This document shows positions 9,096-18,420 of a DNA stretch of 64,000 bases, in pieces (positions within the stretch are counted from its first letter, which is position 1; every line of letters starts with the position of its first letter). The translations under genes and the position numbers were made by a program. The stretch comes from Cytophagaceae bacterium (GTDB lineage Bacteria > Bacteroidota > Bacteroidia > Cytophagales > Cytophagaceae): assembly GCA_025455005.1 (NCBI GenBank), contig JALONH010000012.1, positions 1 through 64,000 on the forward strand, in the 5' to 3' direction. The notes beneath the pieces were generated by a model that was not told the origin of the DNA, made no database searches, and saw only the letters and a program-made list of their open reading frames with translations.

Positions 9096-9708
9096 CCCAA
9101 CGATCAAATAAACGAATACTATATTGATATACAATGTCACCTGTTATCTGTTCCAAAGGAGGTATACTTAACAAATGTTTGTAACCGGTATGTTTTAATA
9201 TTATTTGCTCAGATGCCGGAGTGGGTGGACCATTGAAGATGATCCCTTTTACCGGAATTTGATATCCCTTCAATGCTTGAGCGGTAAGTAAGGTATGGTT
9301 AATACTACCCAAATAATGATTGGAAACGAGTATAACTTCAACGTCTAACTTTTTTATAAGGTCTATCATTAACTCTTTTTGATTGATTGGAACCAGAACA
9401 CCACCTGCTCCTTCAATAATTAATGGATGGTTGTCGGTATCGGGTACTACTATTTTATTTAAATCAATTTCGATATGTTCCAATTCTGCTGCTGCATGAG
9501 GGGACAAAGGTTCTTTTAAACTATAAGCCTCCGGATGAATCATTGGATTTCCGGAATACACTAATCGCTTTACTGTATCTTTATCACTGTTTGCGTTTCC
9601 GGTTTGAATAGGTTTCCAGTAATCCGCTTGTAATGCATTTACTAACAAAGCACTCACTAAGGTTTTTCCGGAGTCTGTCGATATAGCGGTTACAAAATAT
9701 TTTTTCAT
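9088..9708 (-). CDS. bioD: dethiobiotin synthetase (BioD)
   Basis: BioD closes the ureido ring of dethiobiotin from diaminononanoate, CO2 and ATP. The 206-residue length is normal. The P-loop-like segment AISTDSGKTLVSA is at about 8-20, YWKPIQTG at about 31-38 and the conserved IIEGAGGVLVPI at about 97-108. The ATG overlaps the bioF stop by four bases (ATGA), and the stop overlaps the bioA start. The three bio genes therefore form one translation-coupled block. Confidence 0.96.
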   Translation of the reverse strand: MKKYFVTAISTDSGKTLVSALLVNALQADYWKPIQTGNANSDKDTVKRLVYSGNPMIHPEAYSLKEPLSPHAAAELEHIEIDLNKIVVPDTDNHPLIIEGAGGVLVPINQKELMIDLIKKLDVEVILVSNHYLGSINHTLLTAQALKGYQIPVKGIIFNGPPTPASEQIILKHTGYKHLLSIPPLEQITGDIVYQYSIRLFDRWDD

Positions 9709-10820
9709 ACATAATTTATTAATGCTGTATTGAATTGTTGTATTTCTTCCTCCGTATTATAGGCATGTATACAACACCGTATTCTTTCTTGACCTTCTTT
9801 AACCGTAGGCGAAAGAATAGGCTTTATATCAAAACCCTGTTGATTAAGATAACCGGATAATGCTTGAACCGCTTTGTTTCCGGATAGTTGTAGTATTTGT
9901 ATTGGACTGGAACTAGGTATATATCCAGGGTATGTACAAAGGGTCGATTGCATCAAGCGAATATTTGTTTTTAATTTTTGCAAAAGTACTGTATGCTGTT
10001 GTAGGTATTCTAATGCAACTTGAATCGTAAAATAACTGTGGGGCGACATAGCCGTAGAGTAAATAAAAGATCGAGCAAAATTGATTAAATACTCGATCAC
10101 TTTAGGCGCAGCTATAATACAAGCCCCATGAGCACCTATAGCCTTACCCATTGTATGTATACGGATATCAACTTCATTACTCCAACCTTGTTCAACAACC
10201 CACCCTTCACCAAAGGTTCCATACACTCCGGTGCTATGGGCTTCGTCTACTATTAAGACGGCGTTATACTGTTTGGCCAACTGTATGATCTCGGAGAGTG
10301 GCGGATGGTCACCATCCATAGAATAAACAGCTTCGATTACAATAAATACGGTTCCAGTGGCTCGTTTTAATTTACTTTCCAATGACTCGAGATTATTATG
10401 TTTAAATCCGTAACGCTGAGCTAAAGAAAGTCGAGCCCCTTCTTTCAAACTAGCATGAATATATTCATCGTAAAGAATGGTATCTCCCTTTTGTGGTATG
10501 GAAGACAATAAACCAACATTTGCCGCGTAACCTGAATTAAATAATAATGCAGCATCTCCTTTAAAAAAATGCGCACAATATCGTTCCATCTCTTCCATGA
10601 AGGCATGATTTCCGGATAATAGACGGGACCCGGTACTTCCATTCCATATCTTAGGTGCGGTGTCGATCATCCGTTGGTGAACCGACATCCAGATTTCTCT
10701 ATTTTGCGCTAATCCTAAATAATCATTTGAAAAAAAATCTATTCCACTTCCCGAATAAGATAATTGGCGAAGAGAATGCGTAGCGGCTCTTTGTTCCAGT
10801 AACTGTAGAATACGATCCAT
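9705..10820 (-). CDS. bioF: 8-amino-7-oxononanoate synthase (BioF)
   Basis: BioF condenses a pimeloyl thioester with L-alanine, the first ring-directed step of biotin synthesis. The protein has 371 residues and is an alpha-oxoamine-synthase fold PLP enzyme. Motifs include FFSNDYLGLAQN, GSTGSRLLSGN, FNSGYAANVG, the cofactor-binding DEAHSTGVYG and the PLP lysine in TMGKAIGAHGA. It begins three bases after the stop of the CHAT-domain gene and overlaps bioD. No bioB, bioC or bioH lies in the window. Confidence 0.96.
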   Translation of the reverse strand: MDRILQLLEQRAATHSLRQLSYSGSGIDFFSNDYLGLAQNREIWMSVHQRMIDTAPKIWNGSTGSRLLSGNHAFMEEMERYCAHFFKGDAALLFNSGYAANVGLLSSIPQKGDTILYDEYIHASLKEGARLSLAQRYGFKHNNLESLESKLKRATGTVFIVIEAVYSMDGDHPPLSEIIQLAKQYNAVLIVDEAHSTGVYGTFGEGWVVEQGWSNEVDIRIHTMGKAIGAHGACIIAAPKVIEYLINFARSFIYSTAMSPHSYFTIQVALEYLQQHTVLLQKLKTNIRLMQSTLCTYPGYIPSSSPIQILQLSGNKAVQALSGYLNQQGFDIKPILSPTVKEGQERIRCCIHAYNTEEEIQQFNTALINYV

Positions 10821-10823
10821 CGT

Positions 10824-13800
10824 CTATTGAGCTATTAAAACAAATGCACCCCAAAGTCTAGGATCGGAGTATTTTTTCATAAGTTCGAGTTGGGCATTTC
10901 TAAAAGATAGAGCTACTGAATTACCTGCCACATATTCCTGATAAAACAGAACCATCAACTCTTGAGTCGCAGCATCATCTACTTTCCATAAACTCATCAA
11001 CATATATTTTGTACCGGCTAAAATGAAAGCTTTTTGTAGCCCAAAGACACCTTCTCCATAACTATCATCCCCAAGACCGGTTTCACATGCGGACAATATA
11101 ACCAATTCTGTTTTGGACAACTGAAGTGTCATAGCTTCAAACGCAGTAAAAATACCATCATCCGTATCTGTTTGTACGACATGGCTTAAGGTATAATCCG
11201 CTCCGGCTAATAATAACCCTGAGCGTAACATAGGATTAACTTCATATTCTTTGGTTATAGCAAGAGAAGTATCTTCATCCGCAACAACTTTTGAGAAATA
11301 CCCATGAGTGGCGATATGTAAAATTCTAGGGTTCACAACTGCTTTAATCGTACTCTCCGATGCCTGAATACCGGTATGTTTGGTTACATTCCAGCCTTTG
11401 GATTGCAATACATTTTCGATTGTATTAACTTCTATTAAAGTACCGGGTAATTCGTTTAATTGATACCCTAATTTCACCTCTCGAACTACCGATGCAGTTG
11501 TATAATTAACATTCAATGAATCTCTTTTAGGTGAAGGCAAGTTGGAATAGTCCGGTTTTCCTAACAACACTATAGATTTAGAGTTTGATGAAAAAGACTT
11601 AGAGGTATTCCAAATAAAATTTCGAAATATAGGAACAACTTGAATACTTTTCGATTGAATGACAAAATGATCACTGGAAGAAGACAATGTTTGAATATTA
11701 ATTTTATTAAACACCCCTTCTACCGACAAATAGATATTTGATTTAGAAATAATTTTATCATCTATTGGTTTCCAATACACTTTATAAGAATTCTCTAATG
11801 ATAATTGAGATCGTATAGCATTTAAATATCCTTTGTAATATTTATGTTCTAATGCATTACCATTATCCAACACAACAACCTCCGGATAGCGTACCGTTTC
11901 CTTTTTTAAAACAAAGGCCACATAGAGTATAGAGTCTGTCCAAGTCCGATTAAATTTATTTACTCGAATAATTTGAACAGCTGCATCCTGAGGCGTAAGC
12001 TTAGCTTGAATATCCTTCCAATTTGTAGTTGGAGTTTTCTTAACTAAATCAAATTGTTTAGAGTGTGTCATTAATTCCTTTTCCAGGAGTGTCACTCTAT
12101 TTTCAATTGAATCCAACGGTACTCCTTGTTGTTTTAATTGCGCAGTAGAATAATTATAATAGGTGGCTAAAAGTTGAACAGTTGTTTGCCAATCTGCGAA
12201 TTTACGTTTTACTTCCGGATTCCCTTCACGCTCTATGGCTAACTTCAATCGTTTATTAAAATCTGTTACTAATGATTTGGTAGCTATGGAAACATTCCAT
12301 ATATCACCGACTAATTCAGGATGAAGGGTGACTTGAGTAGATGCAATCGAAAAATAAAAATCGAAGAAATCAGACAACTTTCGATAATAACTTAATTGTT
12401 CCGTATGGCTTAAGAAGCTTAGTTGTTTGTAATACATTTCTAATGTATAAGTCACAAAGTCTTTAGCTTGTATACAGGCTTTATAGGTTTCACCTTTACG
12501 ATGCAATAATAAGAGTTGATTAGATTGTATCGTCCACACATATGGATGGTAGGGACTTAGCTCTGTTTGAATAAATTGAAGTGCTTTCGTAAATAAGAAT
12601 TGTGCAGTATCAAAAGACTGTTGAAAAGAATATAATTCACCTAAATTGTTATAACTAATGGCTACATCTAAAGGATTCGCTTTGGAATTTTGCTCTAATA
12701 TGGTTAATGATTTTGTATAATATTCTTTAGCACGAGCAAAGGATTTTCTTTTAAAATATAATAGACCTAAATTATTTAGAACCCTGGAATAGTTAGGATC
12801 CTTACCATAATAACGACCATAAAATTCTAATGCTTTTTTAAATTGTATTTCAGCAGCAGATAATTCTTCTCTATCCAATAAGACACTTCCTAATGAATTG
12901 ATATAATTTCCATATTCCGGAAAATTTCCTTGCATGGATTCCGGTATCAGTTGTATAAGTTGAGTAAAAGTTTCTTGAGCAGCAACATAATTGCCCAAGG
13001 TATGTTGAAGTAATCCTATATTATTTAGTGTTTTCCAATATGTAGGGTGTTGTTTTCCAACAACAGAATCTTTTATGGACAAAGCTCTTCTATAGTATTT
13101 TTCTGATTGTGTAAAATCCCCTTCATATTGAAACATCCACCCTATATCATTTAGACGTTGTGCATACTCCAAACTAGAAACACCAACTACTTTTTCTACA
13201 ATGTGTAAGGCATTATAAAAATAGGGAGAGGCTTTATGGAACATCCCAAAGTCTGCATATAAATTTCCGATATTCCCTACTATATTGGCATAATCGTAGT
13301 GTTCTTTCCCTACTTGTTTTTCGGTCACGTCTAATGCTTTAGAATAAAAATCGAAGGCTTTTGTAAAATCATGTAAACTGTGGTAGAAATCTCCTAAATT
13401 ATTTAACACATAGGGATACTGATATGCATTCGGAAACTTTTGTAATAGAGTATACGAAGCAGTATAAGCTTCTGAAGCTTCATTCATTTTACCGAGTTGT
13501 ACATACAAAAACGCAATATCAGAATAATAACTTCCCAACAACAATTCATCAGTAGAATGTGCTTGTTTTAAAATCTCTAAAGACTGAAGAAAAGACTGAA
13601 GGGCTTTTTCCGGTTGGTTTATTTCTTTAAATATATAACCTTGCGTATGGATGATCTCTGCATATTCAACTGAAAGAGAACAACATTTTTCGCCATACGT
13701 TTTAGCTAACGAAATGTATTGTTCTGCAAGCGAATATTCTCTTAAATAAAAACAACAAACAGCAATATTTTTTAAAGCAGAAGGATAATACTCCGAAGAA

Positions 13801-13973
13801 GTCCCTACTTTTTTTTCTATAATCGTTTTATGTTGTAAAGCTAATTTTAATGCTTTATCAAATTCACCATTATTACATAATGCTTCAACATCTGCATCCA
13901 TTTTATCCCATTCTACCTGTGCAGATAAAAAGAATGGGAGAATGAAGAATAGAAGAATTATACTTTTTTTCAT
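10824..13973 (-). CDS. secreted TPR - CHAT domain protein (caspase-like peptidase)
   Basis: This 1049-residue protein opens with a signal peptide (MKKSIILLFFILPFFLSAQ). About 25-500 is an array of tetratricopeptide repeats of the Kinesin-light-chain/TPR_12 kind (units such as YANIVGNIGNLYADFG and YNNLGELYS). A helical linker follows, then a C-terminal CHAT domain, a caspase-related clan CD peptidase fold first described with HetF. The expected catalytic dyad is present: His890 in HIATHGYF and Cys963 in LSACETG, followed by the hallmark GVFGLQKAFILAGT and MSLWKVDD. It is predicted to be periplasmic or exported. It lies one base after usp and three before bioF, so it is embedded in the operon. 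Its target is unknown. Confidence 0.92.
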   Translation of the reverse strand: MKKSIILLFFILPFFLSAQVEWDKMDADVEALCNNGEFDKALKLALQHKTIIEKKVGTSSEYYPSALKNIAVCCFYLREYSLAEQYISLAKTYGEKCCSLSVEYAEIIHTQGYIFKEINQPEKALQSFLQSLEILKQAHSTDELLLGSYYSDIAFLYVQLGKMNEASEAYTASYTLLQKFPNAYQYPYVLNNLGDFYHSLHDFTKAFDFYSKALDVTEKQVGKEHYDYANIVGNIGNLYADFGMFHKASPYFYNALHIVEKVVGVSSLEYAQRLNDIGWMFQYEGDFTQSEKYYRRALSIKDSVVGKQHPTYWKTLNNIGLLQHTLGNYVAAQETFTQLIQLIPESMQGNFPEYGNYINSLGSVLLDREELSAAEIQFKKALEFYGRYYGKDPNYSRVLNNLGLLYFKRKSFARAKEYYTKSLTILEQNSKANPLDVAISYNNLGELYSFQQSFDTAQFLFTKALQFIQTELSPYHPYVWTIQSNQLLLLHRKGETYKACIQAKDFVTYTLEMYYKQLSFLSHTEQLSYYRKLSDFFDFYFSIASTQVTLHPELVGDIWNVSIATKSLVTDFNKRLKLAIEREGNPEVKRKFADWQTTVQLLATYYNYSTAQLKQQGVPLDSIENRVTLLEKELMTHSKQFDLVKKTPTTNWKDIQAKLTPQDAAVQIIRVNKFNRTWTDSILYVAFVLKKETVRYPEVVVLDNGNALEHKYYKGYLNAIRSQLSLENSYKVYWKPIDDKIISKSNIYLSVEGVFNKINIQTLSSSSDHFVIQSKSIQVVPIFRNFIWNTSKSFSSNSKSIVLLGKPDYSNLPSPKRDSLNVNYTTASVVREVKLGYQLNELPGTLIEVNTIENVLQSKGWNVTKHTGIQASESTIKAVVNPRILHIATHGYFSKVVADEDTSLAITKEYEVNPMLRSGLLLAGADYTLSHVVQTDTDDGIFTAFEAMTLQLSKTELVILSACETGLGDDSYGEGVFGLQKAFILAGTKYMLMSLWKVDDAATQELMVLFYQEYVAGNSVALSFRNAQLELMKKYSDPRLWGAFVLIAQ

Positions 13974-13974
13974 A

Positions 13975-14769
13975 TTATTTTAAAACTAATATTGGCATAG
14001 CGGCATAATATGAAACTTGATGAGTAAAGGACCCCCCAAACAACTTTTCAATAAGCGATTTTTTTGTTTTGAATAAAACAACAACATCAATACCCTTTGT
14101 ATCGGAATAATTTTCTAAAGTTGCATTAACGTCTTCTGACTCCAATAATGTTAAACTACAATTACTATACATCGATTTCCAATAGGCTTCTACTTCTTTC
14201 GCTTTGTCATACTGAAGAGCTCCTAATATGCCCGATATATAGATCAATTCTATAGAAGCACCGAAGGGAGATAATAGTTCTATGGCTTGTTTCACTTTAG
14301 CTTCATCAAATTTAAAAATATCTAGGGCAAGTGCGACCTCTCGTATAGGGGTGAATTCTGTTTTTAAAGGATAAACCCATACCGGTACGGAAGCTTTTTC
14401 GATTACCGCCTGTGTAGAACTTTGTAGGTGAATACCTTGATACGATGGACGATCCTTTCCCGATGTCAACATCCAAATCAAATCTACTTGCAACGTAACT
14501 GCTTTATCCAATATTGTTTCAACTAACAACCCTTGTTCCCAATAAATAGAATACGAAAATGTAGGTTGACGTTGTTTCAATCCTTCTAATAGTTCTACGA
14601 AGGTTGTTTTCCATAATCTATTTTTTTTCAACTCCTCTTCTTGGTCCGATTGAAAAAGTTCTACATGAAGAAACGATAGATGAACATTAATTTGTTTACT
14701 TAAACCCAGGATGACATCTGAATGAACGGTCATCTGTTCCGATAAACTAAAAGGATATAAAATATGCAT
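13975..14769 (-). CDS. tandem universal stress protein (UspA family)
   Basis: This 264-residue protein is made of two Usp-like halves, about 1-135 and 140-264. The first ends STQAVIEKASVPVWVYP and the second ends SFTHQVSYYAAMPILVLK, matching the C-terminal strand of Usp domains. The glycine-rich ATP-binding pattern (GxxGxxxxxxxxxG[ST]) is degenerate in both halves, so nucleotide binding is doubtful. It is predicted to be cytoplasmic. It lies five bases after the ldhA-like stop and one base before the CHAT start. A stress or redox-related role is inferred from family and neighbour only. Confidence 0.85.
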   Translation of the reverse strand: MHILYPFSLSEQMTVHSDVILGLSKQINVHLSFLHVELFQSDQEEELKKNRLWKTTFVELLEGLKQRQPTFSYSIYWEQGLLVETILDKAVTLQVDLIWMLTSGKDRPSYQGIHLQSSTQAVIEKASVPVWVYPLKTEFTPIREVALALDIFKFDEAKVKQAIELLSPFGASIELIYISGILGALQYDKAKEVEAYWKSMYSNCSLTLLESEDVNATLENYSDTKGIDVVVLFKTKKSLIEKLFGGSFTHQVSYYAAMPILVLK

Positions 14770-14774
14770 AGGTT

Positions 14775-15764
14775 CTATAATTCAAATGGTGCTGCTTCGC
14801 CTTTATTCCACGAAGATAAATTTTTATGGGTTGTGGTAATAATATCTTGTAACGCATTAGAAGTTAAGAATGCCATGTGACTGGTTACTAAAACTTCTTC
14901 TCGACTTAACAATTCCTGTAAGACCGGATCCGCGGGAGGATTCCGGCTATAATCAAAAAAGAATACACCTTTTTCTTTTTCATACACATCCATACCTAAG
15001 AATCCAATCTTTCCGGATTTTATTCCATCCAGTGCCTCTTGTGTGTGTATCAATCCTCCTCTACTAGTATTAATGATCATCACCCCTTTTTTCATTTTTT
15101 CAATAGAGGATCGTTGAATCAAGTATTTAGTATTTTTGTTAAGGGGAGCTTGCAAAATAATAATATCGCTTTTCGCGAACAGTTCGTCTAATGGAACAAA
15201 TTCAAGACCGGTAGCTTTCGTTATGTTATCGTTGGGCATGGGATCAAAACCAATTAATTTTGCTCCAAAACCGGTTAATATCTTAGCGGTAATCGCGCCT
15301 ATTTTTCCAAGTCCAATAATACCGATTGTTTTACTGTGAACATCAAATCCGGTTAAGCCTTCGATAGAAAAATTAAACTGCCGTGCTCTGGCATTCGCTT
15401 TAATAACATGGCGGTTCATGCTAAGCAATAACATAACGGTATGTTCGGCGACAGAGTAAGGAGAATAATCCGGGACATTTGCTACATGTATTCCATAGCT
15501 ATGGGCAGCTTTTATATCAGTTTGGTCGATACCGGTAGCCCGAATGGCAATACCCTTAACACCTAGAGTGGCTAACTCTTTAATGACATCCTCTGTTGCT
15601 TGGTCGTTCACGAATATACATACCGCAAAAGCACCCTTAGCATAATGTACGGTATCCAAATCCAGTGGTTCTTGAATAAAATCAAATTGAAACTCTTTTG
15701 AACCAAAACCTTCGAACGATTTTATATCGTACTCCTTTGTACTATACACTACGACTTTTTTCAT
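14775..15764 (-). CDS. ldhA: 2-hydroxyacid dehydrogenase, D-lactate dehydrogenase type
   Basis: This 329-residue NAD-dependent D-2-hydroxyacid dehydrogenase most resembles fermentative D-lactate dehydrogenase, which reduces pyruvate to D-lactate. The Rossmann motif GIIGLGKIGAITAKIL is at about 149-164. The substrate Arg is in IRATGIDQTD, the catalytic Glu region in MDVYEKEKGVFFFDYS, and the catalytic His in VTSHMAFLT. The length and the FFFDYS segment fit LdhA rather than phosphoglycerate dehydrogenase. It is the first gene of the minus-strand run that includes usp, the CHAT gene and bioFDA. Confidence 0.88.
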   Translation of the reverse strand: MKKVVVYSTKEYDIKSFEGFGSKEFQFDFIQEPLDLDTVHYAKGAFAVCIFVNDQATEDVIKELATLGVKGIAIRATGIDQTDIKAAHSYGIHVANVPDYSPYSVAEHTVMLLLSMNRHVIKANARARQFNFSIEGLTGFDVHSKTIGIIGLGKIGAITAKILTGFGAKLIGFDPMPNDNITKATGLEFVPLDELFAKSDIIILQAPLNKNTKYLIQRSSIEKMKKGVMIINTSRGGLIHTQEALDGIKSGKIGFLGMDVYEKEKGVFFFDYSRNPPADPVLQELLSREEVLVTSHMAFLTSNALQDIITTTHKNLSSWNKGEAAPFEL

Positions 15765-15833
15765 GCTTTACTCCTAAAATAATAGTCAAATTAGTTAAAA
15801 AAGGGGAATATTTAACTAGATAAATTGAAGTAG

Positions 15834-15870
15834 TCAAAAAGAAAGCTCGGTGATGAGAGGCACCGAGCTT
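15834..15870 (-). terminator. rho-independent terminator after the DUF1573 gene
   Basis: AAGCTCGGTG (15843-15852) and CACCGAGCTT (15861-15870) form a perfect 10-bp stem with an 8-base loop. Read on the minus strand, the stem is followed by TTCTTTTTG, a T-rich tail. It stands 39 bases after the stop of the minus-strand DUF1573 gene and before ldhA, so the two are probably separate transcripts. Confidence 0.85.
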
Positions 15871-15908
15871 AACTTAAACTTAAACTTAACGAACTATGAA
15901 AAATGCTT

Positions 15909-16298
15909 TTATGGGGAAGTTGTTTTAGGTACAATATTCCCTTTTATTGTTATAATATTGACCGCCGGAGAGGTATTGGTCATTATGATTAAATTCTTTT
16001 CAAATGTTCCGGACTTACCTTCCGTTTTGAAACCGCCTCGAATAATGGCTGTCCTACCCGGTTGTATTGGTGTTTTTGGCCATTCCGCTAAGGTGCAATC
16101 GCAAGATGTTTTGATATCTTTTATTTCCAACGGTGTAGAACCGGTATTTTTAATAATAAACGAATGCCATAACGTATCGGTTCCCTCCGATACCGTTCCA
16201 AAATCAAATGAAAGCACATCAAACGATATATCCGCTTGCGCTTTAGCTTGAATCATACCGAAACAAACTAATAAATAGACCAATACGATTTTTTTCAT
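15909..16298 (-). CDS. DUF1573 domain secreted protein
   Basis: This short exported protein (129 residues from the ATG at 16298) has a signal peptide MKKIVLVYLLVCFGMIQAKA and one DUF1573 immunoglobulin-like domain. The domain shows SFDFGTVSEGTD, the FIIKNTGSTPLEI strand and the family TSCDCTLAEW segment with two cysteines, ending in VNIITIKGNIV. An upstream in-frame start at 16310 would add four residues before the signal peptide and is less likely. The function of the domain is not established; it is common and often multicopy in Bacteroidota. A terminator follows it. Confidence 0.88.
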   Translation of the reverse strand: MKKIVLVYLLVCFGMIQAKAQADISFDVLSFDFGTVSEGTDTLWHSFIIKNTGSTPLEIKDIKTSCDCTLAEWPKTPIQPGRTAIIRGGFKTEGKSGTFEKNLIIMTNTSPAVNIITIKGNIVPKTTSP

Positions 16299-16425
16299 TT
16301 CCAAAAACATACAGCAAGATTTATGCCATTAATAACGTATAAAACCTTGCATTGTTACAACTTACCCTCCCGATCGACGTATTCTTAAATAATTATGAAA
16401 TATTCCCGATTAGTTAAAGGGTATC

Positions 16426-16506
16426 TGCTTAACCGGATTACTGGATGAGAATCAGTATGGATAGGAGGTTAAGCACTTCTATTAGGAACCTAAAACAGTT
16501 AGGTTT
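16426..16506 (+). promoter_or_regulatory. possible structured RNA leader upstream of the acyl-CoA ligase
   Basis: Two inverted repeats are nested: TGCTTAACC (16426-16434) with GGTTAAGCA (16467-16475), enclosing TACTG (16439-16443) with CAGTA (16453-16457) around a 9-base loop. Thirteen bases later AACCTAA and TTAGGTT (16488-16506) form a third hairpin running into TTTTAAC. The block lies 42 bases before the ATG at 16549. This could be a leader with an attenuator-like hairpin or a small RNA. I cannot match it to a known riboswitch class. Confidence 0.35.
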
Positions 16507-16548
16507 TAACTAAATGAAATACATTATACATTACCCGTTGCTAATTTT

Positions 16549-18420
16549 ATGGAAATGGATGTTCCTACATATGAACGAAAAAGTGCGCATTACCAGATTC
16601 CGGTTCCCATTTGGAAGCCTATTGACGTACATTCTACCCCAGTACAGTTGTTTCTTTCTTCATTAGGATTTTCCGACTGGCATACATTTCAAAAATGGAG
16701 TTATACCCAACCCGGTACATTTTGGGAGTCGGTTATCCAACATTTTAATATTCAATGGGAAGTACCTTATAACAACATACTTGAACTGTCTGACCATCCG
16801 GATAATGACCGTTGGTGCACCAATGGAAAATTAAACATCATAGAATCCTTACTTCAACATGTATCACACGATTCGGCTCTCGAGTTGTATACAGAAACGA
16901 AATCTAATCCTGAAATTATCCGCTATGCCACACTATCAACAGATATAAAAAGATATGCTGCGTATCTTTCTTATTCCTTACAAATCCAGCCTCAAGAACG
17001 TGTCCTATTTTGTTTACCGTTTTCTACGGATGGTATTTTACTTTACTTATCCTTGATTTATATCGGAGCTGTTCCTGTATTAGTTGCCGATTCCTTTTCA
17101 GCCTTCGAAATAGAAGAAAGAAGACAACTCGTTCAAGCCAATAAAGTTATCAGTACACCGCATTACACTTATCAAAATAAGCCCATCTTATTAAGTGATA
17201 AAATTAGATCGTGCAACTTTGAACAAATTATCTGGGTGGACGCCCATGAAGAAGAGAGCACTTCATTACTAAAGGAAAAGTATTGGTCTGCTCTATTAAA
17301 AAGTCCCCAAAAAGCTGAAGCAAAGGCCTATTACAATAACCCGGACGATGCTATCACATTATTATTTTCATCGGGCACAACTAAAACACCTAAGATTATA
17401 CCTTGGACGAGTTTAACACCAATAAAATGTGCCATGGATGGTTGGCTAATTCACCAATTCGCAAAAGGAGAACGGGTAACCTGGACCACGGGTATGGGTT
17501 GGATGATGGCTCCATGGCTATTATTTGCCGGATTATTCAATCACTCCACTATTGTTCTTTATCAAGGAAATCCTACAACTGAAAGCTATTTACAATTTAT
17601 AAAAAAGGCGAAAATTACTTTTTTAGGTCTTATCCCTTCGGTAGTAAAGCAATGGTTACAACATCCTAAAGAATTGTTTACAGACTGGTCAGTAAAATAC
17701 ATGAGTTCCACCGGAGAGCCAAGTAATAAAGAAGATTATATTCAATTAAGCGAACGTACATCTTGGGAAATACCCATTATAGAATATTGCGGCGGAACAG
17801 AAATTGGAGGAGGGTATATAAGTTCCACCATACTTTTACCTATTGCTCCGGGATATTTTAACAGCGCAGTACCGGGTATCCATTTATCTTTTATAGATAC
17901 CGAAAGCGGGCTTGAGTCTGCTTCCGGCTCGGTTTTTATACAAACTCCTTCGTTGGGTTTATCTCAAAAACTCCTTAATTATTCGCATGCAGAAGAGTAC
18001 TATCATCATCCCTATAAGGATAAGAATGGAAGGGCCCTTCGTAAACATGGAGATGCCTTCCATTCACATTTGTACGAATCAACTATTTATTATTCCTCTA
18101 AGGGTCGAAGCGACGATAGTATGAATTTAGGTGGCATTAAAATTAGTTGTCTAGAAATTGAAACTGCATTAATCCACCATCCATTGATACAAGACGTAGC
18201 GGCAATAGGAATGATGCCTCTTTCAGGAGGTCCGGAAGAATTACATATAGTTATACAAACTGATAGTATTGACCTTGATTGGAAATCTACTTTACAAAAA
18301 ATCATATCCAATAATCTAAATCCTTTATTTAAAATAAAAGCAGTACACATTTGGGACACCTTACCTAGAACAAGCTCTCAGAAATTACAGCGAAAAGAAA
18401 TACAGAAAAAATTATACTAA
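16549..18420 (+). CDS. acetoacetyl-CoA synthetase-like AMP-forming acyl-CoA ligase
   Basis: This 623-residue ANL-superfamily enzyme activates a carboxylic acid with ATP and transfers it to CoA. The N-terminal part (WSYTQPGTFWESVIQHFNI, about 54-72) is the ACAS_N-like region shared by acetyl-CoA and acetoacetyl-CoA synthetases. The phosphate-binding loop SSGTTKTPK is near 274-282. The YCGGTEIGGGY motif is near 411-421, and the C-terminal catalytic-lysine region reads RTSSQKLQRKEIQ. The LPRTSSQKL context fits the acetoacetyl/acyl-CoA group better than acetyl-CoA synthetase proper, and it is slightly shorter than typical acetoacetyl-CoA synthetases (about 650). It converges on the glycerate kinase gene, overlapping it by nine bases. 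Confidence 0.83.
   Translation: MEMDVPTYERKSAHYQIPVPIWKPIDVHSTPVQLFLSSLGFSDWHTFQKWSYTQPGTFWESVIQHFNIQWEVPYNNILELSDHPDNDRWCTNGKLNIIESLLQHVSHDSALELYTETKSNPEIIRYATLSTDIKRYAAYLSYSLQIQPQERVLFCLPFSTDGILLYLSLIYIGAVPVLVADSFSAFEIEERRQLVQANKVISTPHYTYQNKPILLSDKIRSCNFEQIIWVDAHEEESTSLLKEKYWSALLKSPQKAEAKAYYNNPDDAITLLFSSGTTKTPKIIPWTSLTPIKCAMDGWLIHQFAKGERVTWTTGMGWMMAPWLLFAGLFNHSTIVLYQGNPTTESYLQFIKKAKITFLGLIPSVVKQWLQHPKELFTDWSVKYMSSTGEPSNKEDYIQLSERTSWEIPIIEYCGGTEIGGGYISSTILLPIAPGYFNSAVPGIHLSFIDTESGLESASGSVFIQTPSLGLSQKLLNYSHAEEYYHHPYKDKNGRALRKHGDAFHSHLYESTIYYSSKGRSDDSMNLGGIKISCLEIETALIHHPLIQDVAAIGMMPLSGGPEELHIVIQTDSIDLDWKSTLQKIISNNLNPLFKIKAVHIWDTLPRTSSQKLQRKEIQKKLY

Noticed and set aside
9096-9140. 15-residue N-terminal extension of bioA
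   Set aside because: The upstream codons lie over the bioD 3' end and do not match BioA; the ATG at 9095 gives the family N terminus and an 8-base overlap.
15850-16251. 133-residue plus-strand open frame opposite the DUF1573 gene
   Set aside because: It starts inside the DUF1573 terminator hairpin and runs antisense to a gene with a signal peptide and family motifs.
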